Shown here: positions 1 to 21,642 of the stretch, piece by piece
How positions within the stretch are numbered: position 1 is the first letter of the stretch
How the letters are laid out: each line of letters starts with the position of its first letter
From: Centroberyx gerrardi
Lineage: Eukaryota > Chordata > Actinopteri > Beryciformes > Berycidae
Length of the DNA stretch: 64,000 bases
Reading direction: 5' to 3'
Assembly (NCBI RefSeq): GCF_048128805.1
Contig: NC_135998.1
Coordinates: forward strand, 27,549,992 to 27,613,991
Notes under the pieces: model-generated
What the model saw: the letters and a program-made list of their open reading frames with translations, nothing else
What the model was told of the DNA's origin: nothing
The model's database searches: none
Program-made: the position numbers and the translations under genes

Positions 1-111
1 CTGATTGGCTAGCTACATGCATTCCAATGCTCTTTCCATCCTGCCAATGGATGTGGAAGAGTGTAATACAGAGCTACTTTGCAAACCTCTTACTTATTAA
101 TTAATTAATTA

Positions 112-7204
<7,093 letters not shown>

Positions 7205-7212
<8 letters not shown>

Positions 7213-7262
7213 CTGGACCCCAAGCACGCACACACACACACACATACACAAACAAACACAGA
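7205..7262. repeat. (CA)n microsatellite
   Basis: Short CA/ACACAA-rich run just upstream (on the minus strand) of the first rph3a exon recognised. Confidence 0.7.
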
Positions 7263-7678
7263 GCATAGTGTAAGTGGCATGCGAAGAGGGAATATGCAGC
7301 TCAGACAAAAGGCCAGAATCTCCAAAGAGTGCATAACCAAGGAAAGCTACGACACTAACAACTAAGGACAACTACACAGTTGAAAATATTTCGGACTGAA
7401 AGCAACACAGAGAAACTACAAAAGTGTCTATAACACACAAGTATACAATAACATGTTCCAAATTAGCAGTACATATTCTGTCCAAAATACCTGCAGCTTG
7501 GAGCTGAGACCAAGTGATCAACTGAAAGCAAATGACAAGCCCATGAGTGAGTTGAGTGCTCATGATATGTTTGCCTCAGAAACATTATAAAAAAATAATA
7601 GTCCTACAAGTATTGTTGCTTCCAACATAGCTGTCAATAAGATGTAAAATCACTTGTGGCCCCCAGACAGAAAGACTA

Positions 7679-9019
7679 CAGCCCTAATTTGGTGCCGGCG
7701 CAAATCAAGCACAGTGACCTTGTGCTGGTGAAGTGGCAATTTCATTGGCTGCAAGCAGATTTTTCCCGCCTGCACCCATTCAGTAATTTTGTGGCTTGCC
7801 ATGACATTGCTTGAGAAATGGGTAGAAAGCCACAGTCATAGATCTATCTCTATTGCAGTTACAAAATGCCATGCTTCAGGTGCTACTTTTGGGAAAACTG
7901 ATGGAAAGATGGAGACGATGCATGCAACTGATGCCCCCATGGAAATCAGGTGTTTTTGGATGAGGATGCGGAGCAGGGACTGGTGGGAACGGATGGTCCT
8001 GAGGGAGTTCAGAGATGTAGAGTGGAGACAGAAGATCCTCGCTGACTCCTGAACCCCTGAGGATGAAAGTGGCAATCGCTCTGTATAAACTTGGAAGCTG
8101 TTATAGCCAACCAGTTTGGAGTGCTCAAAAGCACTGCTTGTGTACCTATTTTGCAAGAACATTTCAAGAACATGGTGTGCAAGATATAATCAAGATACCC
8201 GCACTGGATGAGGCGTTTGTAATTGCACGGCACTTTTACACTTTTAAAATGCGCACCACATCCCTCAAATTCTAGGCTGCAGATGGAATGGCACAGACTT
8301 GTCCTACCGCCTTGGGATGGCTTTAGGGATTTAATCAACCTAAAGGGAAGGCCTTCAAACAGTTGACAGATATTAGGAAAAATCACCTCTTAACCTGGCC
8401 ATTCGAGCTCCACATAACACGATGAGCTGGGCACATACTGGTCACAACTTGACCATGTACTAACCGAAGTCAACTAATGCAAATAAAATCGGAGTACAGA
8501 ATAGAATTGGAGTGATTCACACTCCAACATAAAACTGTTCATGCTCATCAATACGCACAGAAAACATGGTGACAGGGATTTCAGTATCTCCAGGAACGTG
8601 AATTCAACTTAAAAAGGGACATCATCTGCCCTTGGCGGCATGTTTGAGGTGCCGTATATTCACACACCTCCCAGACAAGAACATCTGGGAGAAGCTTTTT
8701 GGTGCAGCAGGTCTGGACTTTGCTCATGATCTGTGATCCAGTCTGTCAGAGCAGCGCGGCAGGGAGGAGGGAGCGCTCTGCTTTTAAACACAATGAGAGG
8801 AGCTGATTTGATCGGCCATGATTGACACCAGCCCCTTCCACACCTACTGATAATTTATTCCTGCTAATCCAACCCTTCCACAGCTGCACCGCAGGTGAAC
8901 CACCGCTGCACCAGCACTTCTGCTCATGAAATAACCAAAAATCTGTTGGTCACGCCAAAATGAGTGAGTGCTGTGAACTAGTGCCAGCGCCTGCTGCCTT
9001 GATTCATGAAAACAGGGTC
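7679..9019 (+). mobile_element. PIF/Harbinger DNA transposon remnant
   Basis: Pieces of a HARBI1-type transposase read on the plus strand. RDWWERMVLREFRDVEW lies at about 7975-8027, then LRMKVAIALYKLGSC, then VIANQFGVLKST at about 8103-8137. Next come IPQILGC near 8262-8280 and PPWDGFRDLINLKGRPS at about 8308-8360. The order and spacing fit the helix-turn-helix and first part of the DDE nuclease. The frame is broken at least three times and later DDE parts are missing. The outer limits are inferred from CTA at both ends (7676-7678, 9020-9022) next to CCCT/AGGG termini, fitting the 3-bp TWA duplication of this superfamily. Confidence 0.7.
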
Positions 9020-9487
9020 CTAGATGTGGCTGACTGCTAGTTGTGGAAAGTGAACTGTTAGCTGAAGCATGGTATTGAACTCTGGTTGGCGTGGCTTGGT
9101 GGAATAAATGGCCTGATCTTCACATATTCTGTTGCTGTCATAATTTCCACTGACAATCATCTCTACTGTATAATCTTGCCTTGGCTTTACTGTCTGTTGA
9201 ATCTATTCCATAGAGAGTACGCTATATGACCTTCTCTCAAATCCTCATAAAATAGGCATTAAACCAGCCATCATGTGACTTTAGACAGTGATTGCTGAGA
9301 AAGAATATTTTAATGCCTGCTTCCACTTCATTATGGCTCATTGCCCCTCCTTATCTTTCTCATCCCTTTCTCCTCCTTTCCTCACTGTTTTGGTCCCTCA
9401 AAAATGTCCTGTCCCCGATGAGTGTAAATGTCAGGGGTTGCTGTCATTGCAGACAATGTGGAAACCTGACGGATTGATGTTTGCGAG

Positions 9488-9722
9488 TGTGTGTGTGTGT
9501 CTGTGTGTGTGTGTGTGTGTGTGTCTGTGTGTGTGTGTGAGAGAGTGTGTCTGTGTGCCTTGGAGGGTTCGGAGTGAGAAAGAAAGGGAGTGGAGTCACT
9601 AAGAAAAGGAACGTTCTGGAGTGGCAGACACTTTCAGCCCATGAGTCACCACTCAAAGGATTACACACACACACACACATACACACAAACAAACAAACAC
9701 ACACACACAAACACACACACAG
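9488..9722. repeat. (GT)n and (CA)n microsatellite pair
   Basis: A GT run at about 9488-9558 is followed by a CA run at about 9662-9722, so the two can pair as an imperfect hairpin. Both are simple repeats. Confidence 0.85.
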
Positions 9723-10051
9723 ACACGCTGTCATTATGCATCAAATCACTGGAGTTACACCCAGGACCATGTGAGAATGACAGAATGGTAGTATGTGAAA
9801 AACAAAACAAGGAGGTTGATTGGTTTTGCATTATGATTTTACTTGTAATTAAATAATGATGAATATCATTCAATCACGTTAAAGCACACACATACACAAC
9901 TTTCTCAAAAGTGACTACCGTATTAGAGGTCAAGAGTTGAATAAAAGCTTATTTTCAAGAAATATATCAATACTAAACCTCAGGCTAATAAATGCTCTCT
10001 CACTCTCTCTCTCGCTCTCTCTCTCTCCCTCTCTCCCAGATACTCACATGC

Positions 10052-10055
<4 letters not shown>

Positions 10056-10100
<45 letters not shown>
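10056..10100. repeat. (CA)n microsatellite
   Basis: Nearly uninterrupted CA dinucleotides of about 45 bp, next to a CT-rich run at about 10000-10038. Confidence 0.92.
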
Positions 10101-11365
10101 ATTGAATTGGCTCTTGACCTGAGCAGTCATTGCCTTACAGTAGATCAATGTGGACTGGAGCTCTGCAGCAACGGGGACATGACACTCCTATCTGGCTCTC
10201 AATGTCATCCACTGAAGAGGACATAAACTGCTTACACATGACAGCACATCAATATTAGCCCTTGTTCCAGCCCATCTGACCCCCCAGCACCACTCCCCCC
10301 TCTCATCTTCTCATGTATAGCACTTGTATCTCAAAGCCGGGCGCACCTCGTAACACTGATGTCATCAAACGAGAGCTGTTCCACTCCGATTTCAACCAGA
10401 GCCACGGTGAAAGATCCGGTGTCCACAGATCGTCTTGCACTTTCGGCTATATTACTGTTTCTTTTGCATGACGTTGCACAAATCCTCTTCAAACATCAAC
10501 ATAGCAATGAAAAATATTACATCTACAATTTCTATGACCAATATGACCCTTGTTGAAACCTATTAAGCCTTTCCATAAAATATCTAAGACGATCATTTAA
10601 GATGTTACAACCAAGGTGATATACAGACACCTTGAAGAAACCTCAAGCGAGGCAGCGAGGGTCAGCAACCCAACCTGCATCTTTTCAGAGGGAGAACACA
10701 CAATCAGCTTTGGAAAGACCCATGGAAATACTGTATATCCCCAGTAGAGCCGTCAGGCCACCAGGGAATGACCCATATAAATGTAATACGATCAGAAAGT
10801 CTTTGGGGTATAAAGACCCACCTGGCCAGGATGCTTATATTGGCTTCCATTTGATTTTAGAATTGATTTTGGGATTTTATTGATTGCTTTTAAACCAATT
10901 AATAGAGAGAACAAATATGAGTCCATCAATACTTGACCACAGGTGTGTAAATTCCAACAGGAAAAATAGGAAAAAGGTCCTTTTCACTGAGGCGTTGGAA
11001 ATATATATTTTTAATGATCCATGATGCTCTTCAAGGGTTAGGGTTAGGGTTAGTCTGTGTCAAACGTTTAGAACTTTTAAACCAATAAATTAGTTCGTCC
11101 CAGTTTATATATTAAGGAGTTTTGGTCAGAAGTGTAATCTGACGGTTTCTTAGCATAGAAGAAGGTCAAAGGTGACCAAATATTTGCAGCCTGGAGCCCT
11201 GACCTTTGGGACAACTTTCCTGAAGGAATATGATCAGTAAACTGCACTTTCTTTACAGACCCTAAAAAAATATTTTTATGAACTTGCATTTAACTGCTGG
11301 CATATTTTTGCTCTCATTGTGCGATAGTAGTACTGTTAATTTTTTTGTTGATAGACCAATTATTA

Positions 11366-12294
11366 CAGTTTTTTACAATTGGTTACAAGCATGTCTCAAT
11401 GCTAGACTCACTTTTTCAAAACTCTTCACACTGTTAGCACAACAGAAGTCTCTGCGGACCAAACTGTGACTGACTCTTGCCTTGCTTTAACACAAAATGC
11501 ATTGGTTTAACACAAAAGACACTCAGTGACCACAGCTTTCAAAATTCTTGAATTCTTTTCTCACTCAAAGTCAACCACCAGCAAAACCATGTGTATCTAC
11601 AGCCCATTTTGCAAATGCTTACATATTCTTTTCAAAACTTAAATTTAAGTTCAAAACCTAACATACATTCAAGTGGACAGCAATTTGCCATCCCATTCCA
11701 TTGAAATACATTCAAAATCCTAAAAAAAAGATGGTTATGGAGACAAATAGTGAAAAATTATTGATTGAAATTATGTAAATGAGACCAACCACAGGTGATT
11801 CCCATCTCAGTCCCATCTCATTACCACCTATAAAAGGAGACATCTTTGGAATGTTTTTTTTACACCTCAACTTCAAAATGGAGCCTGCAAGAGACAGAGG
11901 AGAAAGAGGGAGAGGAGAGGGAGAGGAGTCCGCAGAGAAGACCAAGAGCTGTAGTCCCTGATGAGATTAGGGCTACTGTAATTGACCATGCAACAAAAAA
12001 TATATATACACACAACTAAAAACTAGAGAGCACAAATTTATTTACTACATCAAAGATTGCCATAAAATGACGCATCTACTGTGATGCTACCTGTTGTTAG
12101 TGTTTTTTAGGTAATTGTGTTATGAGTGACAAAGTGTTGCTGTTGGAGAAAACTAGTGCTGGTGTTTTGGTAGAATTATTTGATTTTGACACAAGTATGC
12201 AGTGTTTTGGTAGTTTTGGTGTATTTTGGGTGTGAAAACAAAAAAAAAGTGGACTCAGTATTGAGAAAAGTTTGTAACCAATTGTAAAAAACTG
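11366..12294 (+). mobile_element. Internally deleted Tc1/mariner-IS630-type transposon
   Basis: The ends are CAGTTTTTTACAATTGGTTA at 11366 and its inverted complement ending in ACTG at 12294. The inverted repeats match over at least 24 bp, and each end is flanked by TA, the target duplication of this superfamily. Inside, at about 11878-11995, a start codon is followed by MEPARDRGERGRG and then, in another frame, by RPRAVVPDEIRATVIDHAT. This resembles the N-terminal DNA-binding region of fish IS630/mariner-type transposases. The catalytic part is gone, so the element (929 bp) is non-autonomous. Confidence 0.78.
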
Positions 12295-12299
12295 TAAAT

Positions 12300-13211
12300 T
12301 TCACTGAGCAGCCCTATCAAACCAAGCAGCTGTCCTTTTTGCTTAAATTTGATGTCGACCTCAGGCGGCTGATATGGTGAACTGATAAGCCTATAGCAAC
12401 AACCAAATTCAGCACAGGGAATACAAAGCAGATCGAGTGAACACTACTGTGAACGGCATCTTGCAGTCTTGTGTTAGTGCTGAGAGAGATGATGGAGTGC
12501 TGTGATGTGGTTTCCTGATTAAGAAGGCATCCGCTGAGCAGGCCGAGCTGAGAGGACGCCTCCTCCCTGACCCGCACCAAGGACAGCTGTCACTGCACAC
12601 CGCCCGGCTTGATTTACACCTGTCTTATAGCATGACTTGACTAGGGGGGTGGAACGACCTCCACAGAGTAGGTGTGCTTATGTGTGTGTGATTATAGTCG
12701 ATAACATGTGAGGTGAACCAGGTACTGAACTGGAAGAGAAGAATATCACAGTGCAAATTTCACCTATGCGCTCACAGTTGTTAGTTGTTTTAAAGACATC
12801 AAAAGGATCACAGCCTCGCTGCCGTCCTCACAGACCGATGCTAGGCAGGAGTTAGATTAGAGATACTTAGAGAGAGGGAATGAAAGATGTATAGGAGTAA
12901 GGGGAATTAGCATTGATTGCCCAAAAAAATAAAAACATTCACTTCTGTCCGAGGTCAGATTAGGAGAATTTGAAGAGCAAGGTGGTTAAAGGGATCTATA
13001 AAAGTCTGTGCATTTATCTGTCTGCCTTCATGTCTATCTGTTTGTCTGCTCGTCTCTCCTTGTCTCTTTCACTCAGACTGTCTGTCCCCCAGCTGGCGAG
13101 CGCAGGAAAGTAGGTCTATTGTAGTAAAGACCTTAAAAGACCTGTTATTAACATTAATACAGATTGACATACAAAAAAATGTGCACATACACTGACACTT
13201 TTTCCCTCGCA

Positions 13212-13251
<40 letters not shown>

Positions 13252-15140
13252 TACACGCGCACGTGCACTCAGGCTCAGTGTGCTGAGAGAGAGGACCTGT
13301 CACAGACGGTCAGTGGCCCAGGGAAAAGCATTGCAAATTGACGTGAAGTAAAAGGAAACCAAGGCATTTTAGCTCCATGAGACTATGTGGGCTGACTAAG
13401 AGCTGCAGGGCCACACACACACACACACACACAAACACAAGCATTTCATGTCAGCACACAAGCAAACACACACTGGGAGAGTGTGTATATGCGCTGCGGG
13501 GAGGCAAACTCTGACAGATTGCGTCATTCTCCCGTGTTTCCTCTGATGCCGAGAGGCCTTCCTTCTTCAGTCTGTTTTTGCTTCTTTTTTTTTTCAAATC
13601 ATGAGAAATTATGAAATTCATATTTGAGGAGCAAGGGGGAAAATCTGTGCTCACTTTGAATAAAAATAGGCACAGCGTCCATACTATCAGCTATATGGAA
13701 TAACACATCTAACATGATCCATCATTTAATTGTATGGATAATTCATGGAGGAATGACAAGAAAAAGCTTTTGGTCATTTTTCTAGGTCAGGGTTGTATCA
13801 TAATTTAAACACAGAGTCAGAATGTATGGGATAGCGGAAATGCCTCTACTTGGTTGATCACACTCTTTTCAACTATATGGCCACTGGTCATGAGCTCCAG
13901 GGCATCGGACCAGTGTTTGGACCTCAGATGAAGTTAGTCATCTCAGGGAAAGCTCAGGCAAACCTCGTCCACTACAACAGAAACATCCCAGTTATTTACG
14001 GTACACAGAACATTCCCTAAGGAGTCCGAACCCTCCCATCTGAATTAGCCTGGAACATTTCAGCACACCCACTCGCCCTCATCTATTCTCCGTCCCTTCC
14101 CTCCTTTTATCATCCCGTCTTTCCCTCACTCTCCCACCCACACAGCTGTCACTTCTCAAACCCGTCCCAGCGTCAATCCTCCAACTTCCCCGCCATCAAT
14201 CTCCACAAAAAGCTGCACGTATTCACCCGTCCACCCATTCATCACGCGCGCTCATCCATCTATCCGTTCTCCCTGCTCTCTATCTCGCCTCCTTTGCATC
14301 TTTGCATCTTTCCACTCCTCCAATAAGGTTTGTCAGAGAGTAGTGAGGAAGCAGCTTATGTGGCTTAGCGCTGCACTCGCCGAGACCCATCACCACCTAC
14401 TTTATCCCCTGTCTGATGACTCTCTGGGGACCCTTAACCCTTGCATACACACACACACACACACACACAAGCCCCTGTTTGATGATTCCTGTGTAATGCC
14501 AGGCATGGATACAAGAGAAATCTTAAGTCTCCAATCCCCAACATGGACAGCTGAAAGCCTTGACGTCACTGTGTTTTCAGGAGAAATACCTCCACAGTGT
14601 CCTAGAGGAGGTGGCAGGGCAACAAGCGTGTTCAGAGGGAAAAGACTAAATGGCTTTCAGAACACATTAGACACAAGTAGGTTGAGGGGATGGAGGGAGA
14701 GGGAGAGCACTCAGATGCCACATATGTGCACGCGCGTACATGTGCGCAGACGTCCATTACAATTTGCAATCAAGCCCGGGTGTCCAACAATTTAAATACA
14801 TATTACAATTTCTCATATTTTCCACTGCATATTTGTCTATTATTTTTCCCGAAATAAAGCATAAAAAGAGCAATAGATGTAACGACAGAGAGGGAGGCGA
14901 CTTCAGCCGTACACCGCTACTTTGACGCTCAAAGGAGGTGAGAAAGAGAGGAAAATTAGCAGTTGTCTGTTTGCTGCAGCCATCTGTATTTGTGCGTGCA
15001 TGTGTGCGTGTGTGTGTGTGTGTGTGTGTACCACGGTGAGTGGTAATTGAGAATCACAGTGTCTCTCTCATATGCACCAGGGGCAGCACTGAGGCCACTA
15101 CACCGGGCAAAACAGCACACAAACCTCCGGCTAATGAATG

Positions 15141-15191
<51 letters not shown>

Positions 15192-18078
15192 GTGTGTGAG
15201 AGGGCAAGGCGAGGGGGGGGGGGTTGCGCATTGTTTGACTATATAATGAGGAGGTTGATTGCATGAGGGGAGAGCAGTAGAGGAAAGTAGAGGAAAAGCC
15301 AGAGATAGAAAGACGAAGGAGAGAAACGAGGTCAGAGGTGGGCGGACATCACCCCCCGTGAGACGAGTCATCACACACACGACATGCTGATTGGTCCACC
15401 TTCACTCTTGCACCTACACCGTGTCTCCCCTCCGTGCCTCCTCTCCGCCCTCGACTCCCTAAACACCGCCGTCTCCCTGTCAGTGACGGGCATCTCGCTC
15501 CCCTCTGACCACCGGTGATCTCAAACTGAATTTCAATGCATGTTTCAATGGAAATGCTCTCTTCACACAAAGGGATGTGCAACTTGGAATCAACGAAGCC
15601 GCCAACGCTTATTGAGTCACTGTTATTACTCAAGATGACTTTCAATGGCAGGGAAAACTCTTGTGGAAAAGCCTGTATTTCTTTTAATCCTGAACAAAAG
15701 AGTGGATGTCCGCTTTTGATCATTTCCATAAGTTTTTCCGGGGAGAGAAAGAAGAGTGTCATGCTGGTCTTCTGTTCTCAGCTCTCTTTCTCTGACACAC
15801 ACACACACACACACGCACACACATACATACCCTCGTAAACCCACACATATACACAACAATCTCACCACCCTTCACGGCTGGGAACACTCTAAGAGTACAC
15901 ATGATGTACCGCTAATCGATCGCCACTGGTCACCGTGGATTTCCAAAGCACATCTGCTATCCCTGCTGTGTTGTGTGTGAGAGAGAAATCCTGAGTGGGT
16001 GAACAATAATGCCTCAGCTGCAGAACTGAGGAGAAAGGGAAAGTCAATTACTGTACATTTCAGCCATCCAAATCGGAAAAACGCTGCTAATGAATGAAGC
16101 CGAGTGGAAAAGCCCTGACTGGAAGTAATGGGAAATGGCCCAATTGGTGAATTTCAATTGATTGCTTGAATGGATTAAGTTGAAATGGAGTTGACCCGGA
16201 CCATGACACCGTTTTATGACGAGGGAGACGAGTTCACTCACTTCAACTTGACAGGTGCTCATATAACATGGATGAAGGATAGAAGGCAATTGTCTTTTAT
16301 TCCCCTCAGCAGAGTATAATTGAATACAGTTGGTGTGTTTGTCCGTATGTGCATTTCTGTGTGTGTGTGGGTTGTAGTTATTAATTATACCATGGCTATA
16401 CAACACAGAGCATCCCTCAGTCTCCCAGGTCACCAGGCACCAGCCGTCTTAATTATTTACTATTACAGAAGGATGACAGGGGTGACGGGGGAGGGGGCAT
16501 TCACACACACACAATGGAAAACATGCAAATTAGTCCCTTTGCAACTTCTTCAGTTTGTCCCTATACAATCATTATAGATATATAGATTCCGTATTAATTT
16601 TTTTATTTATTTATTTTAATTATTTTTTTATAAAATCCTTTATGCGCAAGTAGTAAATAATATTACTAAATCAATGAAGTTCCCATTGTCAATTCTACAC
16701 ACTTAGAATCTTAGAAATCTTCCAATTTGTAGGGATTCATTGTAACTGATATAATGATATCTTATAACTTCAATATTTAGGTTGACATACTCTATATTTG
16801 AATCTAGGGCAACCCGACCTGCCATTGCATTGCCTGTATTAACTAACCGAGACACACAGGATATCTTGCACTCGGCAATTGTCTTATACATCCTGTAATG
16901 ATGGTGAAGTTATCATAATGGCCCTATGTTTTTGTAAACTAATCAAATCAATCAATCAACCAAATTTCCCTGCAAGATTTTCCATTGATTAGCTGGTCTG
17001 GAGCTACACTGTTCCATAGAAGAATTTGAATATATTGTGAACATATTGTGAATCCCTGTACTATAATAGAGCACGAATTGTGGTTATATGAGCGTATGAG
17101 TCACATCACTTCTCACTAACAAAGTCAATATTTGTGAAAAGCAATATCTCAGAAGGAATAATAAAGAAAACGGTCGTAGTTCATCTAAATATATCTTCAA
17201 GCTCGAGAGCCCTATTATCTCTGCTCTCTGCAGATGAAAAGAAAAATCAAAGCAGCTGACCATTAGCCTTTTTTATTTCATAGTGTATTCATGCTCTCAT
17301 AACAATACCTGAATTTAGCTCTTGTCTTTGCTATCCTACATACGCTGACATTGTGTCAGCAGATGTTTGTTTGTTGTTAATTAGACTTGAGTGGCAACAT
17401 ATAAAAAAAGCACAGGCATTTTCTTGCACTTTATAAAGACGGATCTGTCCATTAAGGCAAAAAAAACCCACAGTGGGAAGTATTTCCTTTGGGTTCAGCA
17501 AGCAGGGTGTTGAATAGGCGTGAACCGTGTCTGTCTCAGCACCTTACCCACACCAGTCAGCACCTGAGCACTCAGCAACCTGTATAATCCACCCACCCAC
17601 ACACACCCACCCACCCACACACACACACAGGATGCAGGCATGCATACACAAACTACAGTCAATAAGGCTGATTGGGGGTCAAAGGGATGATCAGTGGGGA
17701 TTACAGGGAGCATGGGAAAGGAAAGATGATCAATAAGCTATAGGCATGTTTGGAGACCGTGGATGATAGAGCAAATAAAAAAAAGTGACAGAGTAATACG
17801 GTATTGCAAATCGATCACACACATACACACACACGTACGCGCACGCACACACGTGCACACGCTGACTCAGTCCATGCCTCTCTCTCTTTCTTCTCTCCTC
17901 CATCCCCTCCTCCTTAGCTTTGACTTCACTGCTGCCACTATGTGTTAGGCAGTGAGCTGCCATCCCCGCGTGCCCCTTCACTCTGTGTAATGAAGGTTTC
18001 TCTGGAGCCACACAGTGTCTGCAACAAGGAGATACAGGGGACCAGAGAACAGCCTTGATGTCTCCCTGCCTCTGCTGT

Positions 18079-18115
<37 letters not shown>

Positions 18116-18320
18116 GCAGTCGGGGGATATGTTAGATGGCAACTTTGTACAGCTAATATTCCCAAATCGTTCCTCTAGGCAAGGTGACAGAAAATACGAC
18201 TTCACAAAATACTACTACTGCTACAAAAGTGCCTCATGTAAATAGGCCTCTGCTAATACAATGGGTTTGTCAATTATTAGCATATACATATCGATATTAA
18301 TTTGCAGAATAGAGTTCACC
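12300..18320. other. Gene-free stretch, unique sequence plus microsatellites
   Basis: I see no coding exon on either strand. Simple repeats include CT/CA near 13215-13255, CA at 13413-13432, CA at 14449-14469, GT at 15008-15029, CT at 15144-15187, CA at 15797-15816, an ACCC/CA mix at 17587-17630 and CA at 18080-18108. The parts at 16030-16330 and 17150-17420 are unique, non-repetitive and AT-rich. They could be regulatory or non-coding exons, but nothing in the sequence proves that. Confidence 0.55.
15144..15187. repeat. (CT)n microsatellite
   Basis: Pure CT dinucleotides, about 44 bp. Confidence 0.92.
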
Positions 18321-18324
18321 CAAT

Positions 18325-18470
18325 TTTTTAGGCTGACACAAATCTTTCTGAGGTAAATTCACTGTATGCATCATACTAAATAGCGTCAAACTGATTTCAG
18401 ACATGAGGATATAGAGTCTTTTAAGGAAAAAGTATAAACTAATGCTCTTCTGAAGAGATTTACATTAGAT
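18325..18470. repeat. Fragment of a hAT-like dispersed repeat (same family as 54525)
   Basis: TTTTTAGGCTGACA followed by TGCATCATACTAAATAGCGT closely matches 54707-54775 (TTTTTAGGCTGACA and ACATCATACTAAGCAGTAT), so this is an inner fragment of that family. Confidence 0.55.
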
Positions 18471-18930
18471 GCAACAGATTTTTGATTTTATCACAGGTCA
18501 TCGTCTTAGTTTACCAACCTTTTTATTTCTTTTTATGTACATCTATATCACTGATTAAGCCCAACTGGGTTGCTGGCTATGCATACTGCTGTAAACAGAC
18601 ATGAAATAAAGTGGGTGAAGCTAAAAGGCATGCATGTCAAATCAGTCATTTTTCAACATAATCACAATATCAGTTCAAACTCTAAACTATTTGATTAAGC
18701 CATACAGTTTTAACTATCATAACAACATAATAACTTCATTGTTTAATCAATAAAAAAGAGCATCTTGTCTTACCTGAGGCTTTCCAAACAGATGTATGTT
18801 TTTTTTTATGTCTCTCAGAATGACAGAAAGCGTTATTATGCCAGCAGCACTATCTCAGCATCCAGCATCCCCTCCCACTATCTCCTCAGTACCAACCTCC
18901 TCACCATACAGCGTAGTAAAACCCTCGCTC

Positions 18931-20047
<1,117 letters not shown>

Positions 20048-20053
20048 TTTATT
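20048..20053 (-). terminator. Candidate poly(A) signal of the P450 gene
   Basis: AATAAA on the minus strand, 51 bases after the P450 stop codon, implying a very short 3' UTR. Other signals further on cannot be excluded. Confidence 0.5.
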
Positions 20054-20103
20054 AAAGACAAGTCAAACAAAGAGACACATATTCCAGTCTAAGGGTTGTT
20101 CTG

Positions 20104-21598
20104 TCACGCTCCAACGTGATCCCCTCTCAGTCGGAAAGCCACTCTGTAAGGTTTTGGTGACTGAATGCCCGCAAACACCGGTGTCAGGTCAGGGCTCGCC
20201 GCATCCTCGGGCCACGCGAACACGAAGTGACGTAGAAGAGTGACCAGGATGAGGAAGAGCTCCATGCGCGCCAAAAGCTCCCCGAGACAAACACGAGGAC
20301 CTGGTGGTCAGGAGGAGAGGTACGACTGATTATCAGGGGCATCTCAGTAGCAACCCCCACCCTCTGTGTGTGTGTGTGTGTCCCGCCCTGATACCTTACA
20401 CACACCACATGACTGGCTGCTAAATTAGTTGATGAGTAGACCTGGCCACAGATGTAGAAGTTTGCTTATTAAACGTCAACTGCTGGCCGGAGGTGTGTAA
20501 CGTCTGACGCTTTCTACACACATTTACATAATTCAGCACTAGTTATGCAAACACATCATTACTTACATAAGCCCGGGAAGAGACCTGCATATCAGCTGAA
20601 GGAGTCTTAAGCCGTCTGAGGAGAGTACCTGACCGTTATATAACTAGAGGCCCGGCTGAGATAAAAGGTGAGGTAAACTAGTGCAGTGGTTCTCAACGTG
20701 GGGTCCGGGGACCACCAGGAGTCCTTGAGGGGGTTCCAGGATGTCGCCAGCAAACTGATGAATTATTAAACCTCACCATTATTTCATTTACCAGAAGTTA
20801 ACACAATTAGAGAATGTAGAAGAAAAGACTATTTTGATCATAGTTTCTCTGTTATCTCTCTACCTACAATACAGATAGTCATGTAATTCTGGGCAAAATC
20901 ATATCTAGCAATAAAAATATTCTCAGATTTGGGTCAGGGAGACAAAATGATGCATCAGTGCTTCAGGGACAAAACTAGAGCGGTGGTAATATAGTGGTTA
21001 GAGGAGCAGGCTTGTGACCGGAGGGCTTCCAGTCCAGATCCCCAGGCTGGCTTGGAAAATCTGGTCATCAAACCGCTGTTGAGGCGCCCATGAGCAAGTA
21101 ACCGAACCTCCATTACTGCTGAGTGGGCAACAGCAGAGGACTGTGGCCGCACTGGGCAGCTCCCTGATACGAATGTGTGTAATTATAAGAGTGGGAGAAA
21201 GCATGGAGCTGCAGAGAGCATGCACGCTCAGGAAAATTCTTCTTCTTCTGGATAAATGAAAATCTTACCAGCAGAAAACGCCAGGAAGGCGTCAGGCTTC
21301 ACAAACCGGCCATCCTCATCTAAGAAGTGGCCGGGGTAGAAGTCATTTGGCCGCTCCCAGTTGGTGCTCTCGAACAGCACAGAAGTAAGGTTGGTAATTA
21401 TGAGGGTGCCCTGCGCCAAAAAGACATTTTGGAGAAGGAAAACGAAAAGCAACAAGGAACGAAAGACCAGCGGGATAAAATTAAGAAAGGAGAGAAGGGG
21501 AAATGACGAGGGGAAAAAGAGAATAAATGACAAATGAAGGATAAACGCCAAATTCATGAGCATGCATGTTGAGAGCTTAAGGTCAATGACATGTGCAG

Positions 21599-21642
<44 letters not shown>

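Larger units (their letters stand above)
9020..11360. other. Gene-free stretch with microsatellites
   Basis: No exon or recognised protein similarity is seen. It holds CT runs near 10000-10035, a (CA)n run at 10056-10100, and a short (GGGTTA)3 telomere-like motif at 11035-11053. The 5' non-coding exons of rph3a could lie here but cannot be recognised. Confidence 0.6.

Noticed and set aside
9488-9722. GT run followed by CA run as a functional hairpin RNA
   Set aside because: Pairing follows trivially from complementary dinucleotide repeats.
11035-11053. Telomere-like (GGGTTA)3 as an interstitial telomere
   Set aside because: Three units are too few; this occurs by chance or in retroposon debris.
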